This document shows positions 7,737 through 15,499 of a stretch of 64,000 bases of DNA, piece after piece. The DNA is from Streptomyces sp. Root1304 (GTDB lineage: Bacteria > Actinomycetota > Actinomycetes > Streptomycetales > Streptomycetaceae), in assembly GCF_001426405.1 (NCBI RefSeq), contig NZ_LMEP01000023.1:210484-274483 (forward strand), read 5' to 3'. The position numbers and the translations under genes were made by a program. Within the stretch, counting starts at the first letter, position 1, and the number at the start of each line of letters is the position of its first letter. The notes below the pieces were generated by a model, which ran no database searches, was not told the DNA's origin, and worked only from the letters and a program-made list of their open reading frames with translations.

Positions 7737-9125
7737 CTACTCCTCGCGCCGCAGTGGCGGCTCCATCGGGGTCTCGGCCACCGGGCCGAACAGCACCGCC
7801 TTCGCCACCGCGGGGGCGAAGATGTCGGTCAGCGGGGCGGTCAGGTTCAGCGCCGCACGGAACGGCGCGCCCACGACGGGATCGCCCGCGGACCGCGCCT
7901 GCACCCGGCGCAGGTACCAGCCGACGACCTTGTCCATCGGGGCCGGCCGGACCGCGTCACCGGTCGCGCCCGGCATCTTCTTGTCGGCGCCGGCCGAGAT
8001 GTCCCAGGCCTGCTTGGAGGCGTCGAGCAGCGCGCGCTGCACGGTGCGGGTGGTCGGGGTGCGCCGGGGGTCGGCGAGCGCCCGGCGGAGCGCCACCGCG
8101 CTGAGCGCGGCGACGGCCATGCCCTGGCCGTAGATCGGGTTGAAGGCGCACAGGGCGTCACCGGTGGCGAGGAAGCCGGCCGGGCGGCGGCCCGGGCGGT
8201 CGTACCGGCGGCGGATGTTGGCGGTCCGGCGGAAGCCGTGGACGGGGGACTCCGGCTCGGCCCGCGCGATCCAGTCGCTGATCACCGGGTGCGGCAGCCG
8301 CTTCGCGTACTCCTCGAACGCGCCGTCCTCCGTGGGGGGTTCGTCGCCGCGCAGCCCGGAGAGGGTGACGAGGTGCCGCCCGTCGCCGAGGGGCAGGACG
8401 ACACCGCCGTACACCTGGGTCGGGTTGGGGACGATGTAGTAGCCGTGCGCGTCGGTGTCCGCCTCCGCGGCGGTGCGGTAGACGCGGGTGGCGTACGCCA
8501 GCCCGGTGTCGAGGGTCTCCTCGTGCGGGGCCTCGGCACCGATGCCCGCCAGCCAGTCGGGGGCCTTCGTGGACCGCCCGGAGGCGTCCACGACCAGATC
8601 GGCGGCGAGGGTGCGGGTCTGCTTGTCGGCGCCCGTGCCGCGCTCCCGGAGGCGTACGCCCCGCACGCGCGCGGAGTCGCCGGTCAGGCCCACGGTCTCG
8701 GTGCCGTCGATCAGCTCGATCCGGGGATCGGCGAGCACCCGCTGCCGCACCAGCCACTCCAGCTGCGGGCGCGGGCCGGTGTAGAAGTGCGCGGTCGCTT
8801 CCGTACGCCGGAACCACTGGCCGTTCTGCCACTGGATCATGTCCTCGGGAACGCCCACCTTGGGCGCGCCGAGCTCGCGCAGCTCCGCCGTGAACCCGGG
8901 AAGCAGCTCGTCGAGGGCCTGCTGGCCGCCGGCGATGAGGACGTGCAGGTGCCGCCCCTGCGGAACGCCGGGCCGTGCTTCCGGTCCCTCGGGGAAGCGG
9001 TCGCGCTCGACGACCGTCACCTTCTCCGCGTGCTCGGCGAGCACCCGGGCGGCCAGCAGCCCGGCGAGACTTCCCCCGATGACCACCGCGTGACGTGTCG
9101 CGCGGTGCCCCAAGTCGTCGGCCAT
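7737..9125 (-). CDS. FAD-dependent monooxygenase/oxidoreductase
   Basis: A 462-residue flavoprotein of the PHBH/squalene-epoxidase/halogenase-like superfamily. The FAD-binding motif HAVVIGGSLAGLLAARVLAEHAEKVTVVERD is at residues 10-40. A GRSTKAPDWL-type DG motif region lies near the middle, and the second FAD motif (GDALCAFNPIYGQGM) near residue 330. It likely hydroxylates or oxidises a hydrophobic or aromatic substrate using NAD(P)H and O2. ATG at 9125 has an AAAGGGCGGG ribosome-binding site; an extension to 9194 lacks one. It follows a PadR regulator gene on the same strand, 124 bases downstream of it, a pairing often seen for detoxification enzymes. Confidence 0.85.
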   Translation of the reverse strand: MADDLGHRATRHAVVIGGSLAGLLAARVLAEHAEKVTVVERDRFPEGPEARPGVPQGRHLHVLIAGGQQALDELLPGFTAELRELGAPKVGVPEDMIQWQNGQWFRRTEATAHFYTGPRPQLEWLVRQRVLADPRIELIDGTETVGLTGDSARVRGVRLRERGTGADKQTRTLAADLVVDASGRSTKAPDWLAGIGAEAPHEETLDTGLAYATRVYRTAAEADTDAHGYYIVPNPTQVYGGVVLPLGDGRHLVTLSGLRGDEPPTEDGAFEEYAKRLPHPVISDWIARAEPESPVHGFRRTANIRRRYDRPGRRPAGFLATGDALCAFNPIYGQGMAVAALSAVALRRALADPRRTPTTRTVQRALLDASKQAWDISAGADKKMPGATGDAVRPAPMDKVVGWYLRRVQARSAGDPVVGAPFRAALNLTAPLTDIFAPAVAKAVLFGPVAETPMEPPLRREE

Positions 9126-9249
9126 ACCCGCCCTTTCGTGTAGTGGAACTCCGACGGCCCAGTATCCACACCGGCGGGGGCCGAGGGGTGCCACCGCCGT
9201 ACGGTTTCGGCCGTGGGGCGAGAGGGCCGCCGTGCGGTGGGGGCGGACG

Positions 9250-9786
9250 TCACTCCGTCCCCAGTTCCGAGAGCGCGCTCGTCAGCCACTCCACCCAGAA
9301 CCGCTCCATGTCGATCCCGCCCCGCAGGACCAGATGACGGAGCCGGTCCGGCTCCGTCTCACGTCGGGCGGCCGGGAAGTCGCGGGTCTCGATCAGCAGG
9401 TACTCGTCCAACTGGTCCTGGTGGAGGGCGAGATGGCGGGCCAGTTCGGCGCGGAGCCCCGTCGTCCCGACCATCGCCGCCGCCCGCATCCGGAGCAGCA
9501 GAGCGGCCCGCAGGGGCTTCGGGTCCTCCTGGCCGGCCACCCAGGTGGTCAGCTCGGCGCGGCCGGCGGGCAGCACCTCGTACTCCTTGCGCTGTCCCCG
9601 TACCGGCACCGGGGCGGGCAGGGCGCGGATGTGCCCCGCCTGCTCGAGTCTGCCCAGCTCACGGTAGATCTGCTGGTGCGTGGCCGACCAGAAGTATCCG
9701 ATCGACCGGTCGAAGCGGCGCGTCAGTTCGAGGCCGGACGACGGCTTTTCGAGCAGCGCCGTGAGGATCGCGTGCGGGAGGGACAT
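9250..9786 (-). CDS. PadR-family transcriptional regulator
   Basis: A 178-residue regulator. Residues 1-80 are the PadR winged helix (PHAILTALLEKPSSGLELTRRFDRSIGYFWSATHQQIYRELGRLEQAG). Residues 95-175 form the helical C-terminal dimerisation domain of the Vir_act_alpha_C type. Such proteins repress detoxification or efflux genes in response to phenolics or lipophilic drugs. It is upstream of and codirectional with the FAD monooxygenase, its most likely target. The upstream region toward 9917 carries the tandem repeats and 36-bp palindrome described separately. Confidence 0.9.
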   Translation of the reverse strand: MSLPHAILTALLEKPSSGLELTRRFDRSIGYFWSATHQQIYRELGRLEQAGHIRALPAPVPVRGQRKEYEVLPAGRAELTTWVAGQEDPKPLRAALLLRMRAAAMVGTTGLRAELARHLALHQDQLDEYLLIETRDFPAARRETEPDRLRHLVLRGGIDMERFWVEWLTSALSELGTE

Positions 9787-9814
9787 GCCCGCATCCTAGA
9801 AGCGGCCGACGACG

Positions 9815-9908
9815 GTGACCGAGGTGACTGCGGTGACCGAGGTGGTCGCAGTGACCGAAGGGGTTGAAGTGACCGAGGGGGTCGCGGTGATCACCGCGAC
9901 CCCCTCGG
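9815..9908. repeat. Four 18-bp tandem repeats ending in a 36-bp perfect palindrome
   Basis: Four consecutive 18-base units start at 9815, 9833, 9851 and 9869, each beginning GTGACCGA (consensus GTGACCGAGGGGGTCGCG for the last). The fourth runs into a perfect 36-bp palindrome at 9873-9908 centred on GTGATCAC, because an inverted copy of the unit follows. The block fills the gap between the fadH stop (9918) and the padR start (9786), both on the minus strand. The palindrome could end fadH transcription; the repeats are close enough to padR to affect its promoter. Confidence 0.8.
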
Positions 9909-9917
9909 CCGCAGCGA

Positions 9918-11933
9918 TCACAGCGTCGCCGCGAGCCGCGTCCCCTGGTCGATGGCCCGCTTGGCGTCCAGCTCGGCGGCGACGTCCGCGCCGCCGATCA
10001 GGTGCGCCACGCGGCCCGCCGCCACCAGCTCCTCGTACAGGTCGCGGCGCGGCTCCTGGCCCGCGCACAGCACCACCGTGTCGACCGGGAGCAGCTGCGC
10101 CTCCCCGCCGATCGTGAGGTGCAGGCCCTCGTCGTCGATCCGGTCGTACGACACGCCCGCGACCATGGCCACGCCCCGGTGCTTGAGCTCGGTGCGGTGG
10201 ATCCACCCCGTGGTCTTGCCGAGGCCCGCGCCGACCTTGGTCTCCTTGCGCTGGAGCAGGTGCACCCGGCGCGGCGCCGCACCGCGCTCGGGGGTGCGGA
10301 GCCCGCCCCGGTTCTCGTACGAGGTGTCCACGCCCCACTGGCGGAAGTACGTCTCGGGGTCCTGGCTCGCGCCCTCCCCGCCGTCCGTCAGGAACTCCGC
10401 GACGTCGAAGCCGATGCCGCCCGCGCCGATGATCGCGACCCGCTCGCCGACGGGCGCGCCGTCCCGCAGCACGTCCAGGTAGCTGAGGACGCTCGGGTGG
10501 TCCTCGCCCGCGATCCCGGGGGTGCGGGGGGAGACGCCGGTGGCGACGACGACCTCGTCGTACTCCGCGAGGTCGGCGGCGGACACGTACGTCTCCAGCC
10601 GGACGTCGACACCGCGCTCGGCGAGCTGTACGCGGAAGTAGCGCAGCGTCTCGTCGAACTCCTCCTTGCCGGGCACCCGCTTGGCGATGTTCAGCTGGCC
10701 GCCGATCTCGGCCGCCGCGTCGAACAGCGTCACGGAGTGGCCCCGCTCGGCCGCCGAGACCGCGCAGGACAGGCCGGCCGGTCCCGCGCCGACGACGGCG
10801 ATCCGCTTGGCGCGGCGGGTGGGGGAGAGGACCAGCTCGGTCTCGTGGCAGGCGCGTGGGTTGACCAGGCAGGACGTGATCTTCAGGTTGAAGGTGTGGT
10901 CCAGGCAGGCCTGGTTGCAGCCGATGCAGGTGTTGATCGTGTCAGCGCGGTCGGCGGTGGCCTTGGCGACGAAGTCCGGGTCGGCGAGGAACGGGCGGGC
11001 CAGCGAGACCAGGTCGGCGCGGCCGTCGGCGAGGATCTCCTCGGCGACCTCGGGGGTGTTGATGCGGTTGCTGGTGACGAGCGGCACGGAGACCGCGCCC
11101 ATCAGCTTCTTCGTCACCCAGGTGTAGGCCCCGCGCGGTACGGAGGTCGCGATGGTGGGGATGCGCGCCTCGTGCCAGCCGATGCCGGTGTTGATGATGG
11201 TGGCGCCGGCCGCCTCGATCTCCTTGGCGAGCTCGACGACCTCCTCCAGGGTGGAGCCGCCGGGCACGAGGTCCAGCATGGACAGGCGGTAGACGACGAT
11301 GAAGTCCGTGCCGACCCGCTCGCGGATCCGGCGGACGATCTCCAGCGGGAAGCGGACGCGGTTCTCGTAGGAACCGCCCCAGCGGTCGGTGCGCTGGTTG
11401 GTCGCGGCGGCGATGAACTCGTTGATGAGGTAGCCCTCGGAGCCCATCACCTCGACGCCGTCGTACCCGGCCTCCTTGGCGAGTTCGGCGCAGCGCGCGT
11501 AGTCCTCGACGGTCTGCTCGACTTCGGCCTCGGTCAGCTCGTTCGGTACGAACGGGCTGATCGGCGCCTTGAGGGCGCTCGGCGCGACGAGGCCGGGGTG
11601 GTACGCGTACCGGCCGAAGTGCAGGATCTGCATCGCGATCCGGCCGCCGGCCTCGTGCACGGCGTCGGTGATCAGCCGGTGCTCGGCCGCCTCCTCCGCC
11701 GTGGTCAGCTTGGCGCCGCCGTCCCAGGGGCGCCCGGCCTCGTTGGGCGCGATGCCGCCGGTGACGATGAGGCCGACACCGCCGCGGGCCCGCTCGGCGT
11801 AGAACGCGGCCATGCGCTCGAACCCGTGCTCGGTCTCCTCCAGACCGACGTGCATCGATCCCATGATCACCCGGTTGGGCAGGGTGGTGAACCCGAGGTC
11901 GAGCGGGCTCAGCAGGTGCGGGTACGGGGTCAT
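9918..11933 (-). CDS. fadH: NADPH-dependent 2,4-dienoyl-CoA reductase
   Basis: A 671-residue iron-sulfur flavoprotein, the same length as Escherichia coli FadH (672). It would reduce 2,4-dienoyl-CoA intermediates during beta-oxidation of unsaturated fatty acids. Residues 1-330 form the Old Yellow Enzyme TIM barrel with FMN. C336, C339, C343 and C355 in CIGCNQAC...C bind the 4Fe-4S cluster. A Rossmann domain starting IAVVGAGPAGLSCAVSAAERG binds FAD and is followed by the NADPH domain (VAIIGAGGIGFD). ATG at 11933 is chosen for its GAGGAGG signal; an extension to 11996 would run through the promoter. A palindrome overlaps the predicted -35 box. Confidence 0.93.
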   Translation of the reverse strand: MTPYPHLLSPLDLGFTTLPNRVIMGSMHVGLEETEHGFERMAAFYAERARGGVGLIVTGGIAPNEAGRPWDGGAKLTTAEEAAEHRLITDAVHEAGGRIAMQILHFGRYAYHPGLVAPSALKAPISPFVPNELTEAEVEQTVEDYARCAELAKEAGYDGVEVMGSEGYLINEFIAAATNQRTDRWGGSYENRVRFPLEIVRRIRERVGTDFIVVYRLSMLDLVPGGSTLEEVVELAKEIEAAGATIINTGIGWHEARIPTIATSVPRGAYTWVTKKLMGAVSVPLVTSNRINTPEVAEEILADGRADLVSLARPFLADPDFVAKATADRADTINTCIGCNQACLDHTFNLKITSCLVNPRACHETELVLSPTRRAKRIAVVGAGPAGLSCAVSAAERGHSVTLFDAAAEIGGQLNIAKRVPGKEEFDETLRYFRVQLAERGVDVRLETYVSAADLAEYDEVVVATGVSPRTPGIAGEDHPSVLSYLDVLRDGAPVGERVAIIGAGGIGFDVAEFLTDGGEGASQDPETYFRQWGVDTSYENRGGLRTPERGAAPRRVHLLQRKETKVGAGLGKTTGWIHRTELKHRGVAMVAGVSYDRIDDEGLHLTIGGEAQLLPVDTVVLCAGQEPRRDLYEELVAAGRVAHLIGGADVAAELDAKRAIDQGTRLAATL

Positions 11934-11967
11934 GCGGGCGCCTCCTCGCGCAGGATCGTCGCCCCCA

Positions 11968-12005
11968 GTTCTAGGGGCTCCGCAGCAGTTATGCAACTAG
12001 TTGCA
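11968..12005 (-). promoter_or_regulatory. fadH promoter with overlapping 14-bp palindromic operator
   Basis: On the minus strand TTGCAT (11991-11996) and TAGAAC (11968-11973) are spaced by 17 bases, a good vegetative promoter for Streptomyces. The perfect palindrome TGCAACTAGTTGCA (11992-12005) overlaps the -35 box and is the kind of site used by MarR- or TetR-type repressors. No such regulator gene is adjacent. Confidence 0.6.
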
Positions 12006-12028
12006 GAAGGGGAGAGGCGTGATGTCTA

Positions 12029-12895
12029 CTACTCGGTAGCGAAGTGGGCGGTCACCCCCGACCACGCCTCCAGCTCCTCCGCGGTGCGCGGCTCCGGCGC
12101 GCCGGGGGCCAGCAGCCCGTGCGCGCGGAGCAGCCGGGCCACCGACGTGCCCCACGGCCGCCGCAGCCGGGCCTCGGCGAGCAGCGCGTCCTCCGCGAGC
12201 AGCTCCGCGACCGGGCCGGTCCGCAGCCCCGCGGGGGTCAGCACCGCCGCCTCGTCCGCCCAGCGCAACGCCAGATCCACGTCGTGCGTCGCCATCACCA
12301 CCGTCGTGCCCGAGGCGCGCAGCCGCTGGAGCGTGTCGAGCAGCCGCTCCTGGCCGTCCGGGTCCAGCCCCGCCGTCGGCTCGTCCATGATCAGCACCCG
12401 CGGCCGCATCGCCACCGCCCCCGCGATGGCCGCCCGCTTGCGCTGCCCGTACGACAGCAGATGCGTCGGCCGGTCCTCCAGGGCCGTGATGTCCAGCGCC
12501 TCCAGCGCCTCGCGCACCCGGAGCCGTACCTCCTCCTCCGGCAGCCCCAGGTTCATCGGACCGAACGACACGTCCTGGCCCACCGAGGCGGCGAACAGCT
12601 GGTCGTCCGGGTCCTGCACCACCAGCTGGACGGTCGTCCGCAGCCGGGTCAGCCCCTTCCGGTCGTACGCCACCTCCGCCCCGTCCAGGAGCAGCGAACC
12701 GCTCCCGCACCGCAGACCACCGCTGAGCAGCCGCAGCAGCGTCGTCTTGCCCCCGCCGTTGCGGCCGAGCAGCGCGACCGCCCGCCCCTCCGCCACCGCG
12801 AAGTCCACACCGGAGAGGACCGCAGGGCCGTCCTCGTAGGCGAAACCCGCGCGGACCAGCTCCACGACGGGGGTGAGCGGCGTCGAAGACGTCAC
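12029..12895 (-). CDS. cbiO: Energy-coupling factor ATPase for cobalt uptake
   Basis: A 288-residue ABC ATPase that powers the CbiMNQ cobalt importer. Walker A is GRNGGGKTT, the Q-loop is VVQDPDDQLF, the signature is LLSYGQRKRAAIAGA and Walker B is RVLIMDEPTAGLD. The SYGQ form of the signature is typical of CbiO rather than ordinary ABC exporters. The GTG at 12895 overlaps the cbiQ stop (GTGA) and AAAGG lies upstream; the long open frame to the right is a shadow. A C-terminal extension of about 60 residues follows the H-loop. As in other CbiMNQO systems, only one ATPase gene is present, so it should form a homodimer. Confidence 0.93.
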   Translation of the reverse strand: MTSSTPLTPVVELVRAGFAYEDGPAVLSGVDFAVAEGRAVALLGRNGGGKTTLLRLLSGGLRCGSGSLLLDGAEVAYDRKGLTRLRTTVQLVVQDPDDQLFAASVGQDVSFGPMNLGLPEEEVRLRVREALEALDITALEDRPTHLLSYGQRKRAAIAGAVAMRPRVLIMDEPTAGLDPDGQERLLDTLQRLRASGTTVVMATHDVDLALRWADEAAVLTPAGLRTGPVAELLAEDALLAEARLRRPWGTSVARLLRAHGLLAPGAPEPRTAEELEAWSGVTAHFATE

Positions 12896-13641
12896 GGAAG
12901 GAACCTTTCGAGTACGAGGGTGAGGGCCACGAGCCCCGCGAGGAGCGCGCCCGAGGCGGCGAGGAACCGGCGGGACACCGCGCACGCGGGCACCAGGACC
13001 CGCAGCGTCCCGTCGTAGCCCCGCCCGGCGAGCCCCGACTGCAGGCGCTGCGCCCGGTCGAAGGCCCGGACGAACGTCGTCGCGCCGAGCCCGGCGAGCG
13101 ACCGCCAGGTCGCCGCCCGCGTGGTGTGCCCGAGCCGGGCCGCCTGCGCCTGCCGGATCTTGGACAGGGAGTCGAGCAGCAGGAAGATGATCCGGTACAT
13201 CACGAGCGCCACGTCGACCACCGGCGCCGGCACCCCGGCCCGGACGAGCCGGGGCAAGACGTCCGACACCGGTGTCGTGAACGCGAACAGCAGCACCCCG
13301 AGCGAGGCCGAGGCCGTCCGCAGCAGCAGCCCGCCCGCCTGCGCGGGCCCACCGGGCGCCCAGGCGACGAGCCCCCGCGCGCCGCCGACCTCGACGAGCA
13401 GCGGAACGGCTCCCGTGACGCAGAACGCGAGCGGCACCCGGAACGCCCGCCACAGCGCCCGGCCCGGCACACCGGCCGGGCCGAGCAGGACCGCGAGCGT
13501 GGCCGCCGCGACGAGCACCGCGCCCGGCCACGGCGGCAGACCGACGGCGCACAACGTGAGACCGAATCCGAGCAGCGCCTTCTCGGCGGGATGACGGCGG
13601 CGCCAGCGACTGCTGTGCGCCACCGCGTCGATCGGCAGCAT
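12892..13641 (-). CDS. cbiQ: Cobalt ECF transporter T component
   Basis: A 249-residue membrane protein with about five hydrophobic segments that couples the ATPase to the CbiM substrate-binding unit. The coupling-helix signature near residues 165-205 is visible as ALVMYRIIFLLLDSLSKIRQAQAARLG and the later AFDRAQRLQSGLAGRGYDG, matching the two Ala-Arg-Gly motifs of EcfT proteins. It starts six bases after cbiN and ends overlapping the cbiO start. The role is clear from the operon. Confidence 0.9.
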   Translation of the reverse strand: MLPIDAVAHSSRWRRRHPAEKALLGFGLTLCAVGLPPWPGAVLVAAATLAVLLGPAGVPGRALWRAFRVPLAFCVTGAVPLLVEVGGARGLVAWAPGGPAQAGGLLLRTASASLGVLLFAFTTPVSDVLPRLVRAGVPAPVVDVALVMYRIIFLLLDSLSKIRQAQAARLGHTTRAATWRSLAGLGATTFVRAFDRAQRLQSGLAGRGYDGTLRVLVPACAVSRRFLAASGALLAGLVALTLVLERFLP

Positions 13642-13647
13642 CGGCGG

Positions 13648-14082
13648 CTACGCGTCCCGCCCGTCGGAGGCCCCGCGCGGGGGCGCGGCGGCGGAGGGGG
13701 GCGGGGGAGCGGCGCCGGGCTCGGCCACGGCTTCGGCGGCTCCGTCCTCCACCGCCCCCCGGTTCTCGGCCTCGGCCTCCGCACGCTCCGCCCCCTGCCT
13801 GCGACCCCGCCGCAGGCCGAAGTAGTACGCCAGGACGCCCGCGCCGACCGCCGCCTGAAGGGCGAACAGCGCGGACTCGATCTCCCCGGACGGAGGCTCG
13901 TACAAGGGGCTGAACCACGGCTCGTAGTCCGGCCGGAGCTCCGTGATCGCGGTCTCCGCCTCCGCGTCCGAGCCGGTGAACGGCTCCTTCTTGTGGTCCC
14001 CGAGCCCCAGTGCGAGCGGCAGCACCGCGAGCGCGGCGACCACGACGAGCAGCAGGGCGTTGATCTTAGCGTTCCTGCTCAT
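13648..14082 (-). CDS. cbiN: Cobalt ECF transporter accessory subunit CbiN with long C-terminal tail
   Basis: A 144-residue small membrane subunit. A first transmembrane helix (INALLLVVVAALAVLPLALGL) is followed by the FTGSDAEAETAI segment and the EPWFSPLYEPPSGEIESALFALQAAVGAGVLAYYFG second helix, both classic for CbiN, which stimulates metal entry through CbiM. Usual CbiN proteins are about 100 residues. Here an acidic, Pro/Ala-rich cytosolic tail of about 45 residues has been added. ATG at 14082 overlaps the cbiM stop (ATGA) and has a GGAGG signal. Confidence 0.92.
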   Translation of the reverse strand: MSRNAKINALLLVVVAALAVLPLALGLGDHKKEPFTGSDAEAETAITELRPDYEPWFSPLYEPPSGEIESALFALQAAVGAGVLAYYFGLRRGRRQGAERAEAEAENRGAVEDGAAEAVAEPGAAPPPPSAAAPPRGASDGRDA

Positions 14083-14777
14083 CGCGCGGCCGCCTCCTCG
14101 TGCCGGTCCGCCCGGCGGCCGGCGAGCACGCCGAGCCGGATCAGCTCGCCCTTGCTGGACTGCGTGAGCAGCCGCATCACGAGGACGGTCAGCAGACCCT
14201 CGCTCACCGCGAGCGGAATCTGCGTCACGGCGAAGATCCCGCCGAACTTGACCAGCGCGCCCGGGACACCGCTGCCCGGGTCGGGGAAGGCCAGGGCCAG
14301 CTGGACGCTGGTCACGCAGTACGTGGACAGGTCGGCGACGAACGCGCCGAAGAAGACGGCGACCATCAGCGGCGCCCCGAACCGGCGCACCAGCCGGTAG
14401 GTCCCGTAACCGGCCCAGGGGCCGACGATCGCCATCGAGAAGGCGTTCGCGCCGAGCGTGGTCAGGCCGCCGTGGGCGAGCAGCAGCGCCTGGAAGAGCA
14501 GGGTGATCGTCCCCAGGACCGCCATGATCGGCGGCCGGAACAGGATGGCACCCAGACCCGTACCGGTCGGATGCGAGCAACTCCCCGTCACCGACGGCAG
14601 CTTGAGCGCCGACAGGACGAAGGTGAAGGCGCCGGAGGCGCCGAGCAGCAGGGTGGACTCGGGGTTGGACCGCACCTCGCGGGTCAGCGCGCGGACCCCG
14701 TGGACGACGAACGGCGCGGACGCGACGCCCCAGGCGGCGGCGTGCACAGGGGGCAGATACCCCTCGGCTATATGCAT
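14079..14777 (-). CDS. cbiM: Cobalt ECF transporter substrate-binding membrane protein
   Basis: A 232-residue S component. The mature N-terminus MHIAEGY places His2 next to the free amino group, which together with a later His (SCSHPTGTGLGA) coordinates Co2+ in this family. About six hydrophobic segments are present. It is the first gene of cbiM-N-Q-O, all coupled by overlaps or a short gap, and the 5' leader carries a cobalamin riboswitch. The family also includes nickel-specific NikM; riboswitch control by B12 makes cobalt the substrate here. Confidence 0.94.
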   Translation of the reverse strand: MHIAEGYLPPVHAAAWGVASAPFVVHGVRALTREVRSNPESTLLLGASGAFTFVLSALKLPSVTGSCSHPTGTGLGAILFRPPIMAVLGTITLLFQALLLAHGGLTTLGANAFSMAIVGPWAGYGTYRLVRRFGAPLMVAVFFGAFVADLSTYCVTSVQLALAFPDPGSGVPGALVKFGGIFAVTQIPLAVSEGLLTVLVMRLLTQSSKGELIRLGVLAGRRADRHEEAAAR

Positions 14778-14825
14778 GGTTGGGAGACCCTCTCCAGCAC
14801 CTCGTGGATGGACAACGCACCCTGG

Positions 14826-15015
14826 CCGGTCTCCTGGCTGACGGTCATGCCGCCCGGACTCCGCCTTCCCACACCACGACGGTCTCCCGACGCGGTCCAG
14901 TGGCTTCCCCGAGGGTGTTCCCCGCGGGGGTGGAGCCGGACCTCCCGATCACAGTGGCGAGGGCCGCACCGGTACTTCACCGGTTTCCCGTACACCAAGG
15001 CCCTGCGACATTAGT
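14826..15015 (-). promoter_or_regulatory. Cobalamin (adenosylcobalamin) riboswitch
   Basis: On the minus strand the leader contains GGGAAACCGGTGAAGTACC, then GGTGCGGCCC and the invariant GCCACTGTGA, followed about 100 bases later by the B12 box AGCCAGGAGACCGGCC (around 14827-14842). These are the hallmarks of the class I cobalamin riboswitch (RF00174) in the right order. It ends about 50 bases before the cbiM start, so it would shut off cobalt uptake when coenzyme B12 is abundant, most likely by blocking translation initiation. Boundaries are approximate. Confidence 0.93.
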
Positions 15016-15079
15016 GCGTTGACCTGCTGGATCACAACACGGTCGCCACCCGGTGCGGCCTCTCCGTCACTCCGCGCAC

Positions 15080-15499
15080 TCACTCCTTGCGGTAGGCGTA
15101 CGCCTCCGAGGCCGCCGCCGCCACCGCGTCGAGGTCGCCGCCGGCGCTCGCCGTCACCAGGGCGGCGACCGCGCCCTCGACGAACGGCGCGTCCACCAGG
15201 CGGGTGCCCTCGGGCAGTTCGTCGCCCTCGGCGAGCAGCGCCTTCACGGTGAGCACGGCACTGCCCAGATCGACCAGGACCGCCACCCCGGCGCCCCGGT
15301 CGACGGCCTTCGCCGCCTCGCAGATGAGCTCGGAACTCGTCCCGAGGCCGCCGTCCGGGGTCCCGCCGGCGGGGGCCAGGGGCGCCAGGTCACCGCCGCC
15401 GGCGAGCCCCCTGGCCAGCTCGGCCACCGCCGTCGCGACGGCGGCACTGTGCGAGACGAGCACGATGCCGACGGGGCCGGCCGGGGTCCCGGCGCTCAT
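15080..15499 (-). CDS. dhaM: Dihydroxyacetone kinase phosphotransfer subunit
   Basis: A 139-residue EIIA-Man-type domain. It carries phosphate from the PTS protein HPr to ADP bound on DhaL. The phosphorylated histidine is H17 in GIVLVSHS. The protein consists only of the EIIA domain; the HPr and EI-like extensions of E. coli DhaM are absent, as in other Gram-positive versions. Its ATG overlaps the dhaL stop (ATGA at 15496-15499), so it is the third gene of dhaK-L-M. Confidence 0.92.
   Translation of the reverse strand: MSAGTPAGPVGIVLVSHSAAVATAVAELARGLAGGGDLAPLAPAGGTPDGGLGTSSELICEAAKAVDRGAGVAVLVDLGSAVLTVKALLAEGDELPEGTRLVDAPFVEGAVAALVTASAGGDLDAVAAAASEAYAYRKE

Noticed and set aside
9815..9908. 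Repeat array as a CRISPR
   Set aside because: Units are adjacent without spacers and no cas genes are present.
10002..12839. A 945-codon plus-strand frame opposite fadH and cbiO
   Set aside because: Low-complexity Gly/Arg/Asp composition without any motif, lying opposite two clear genes.
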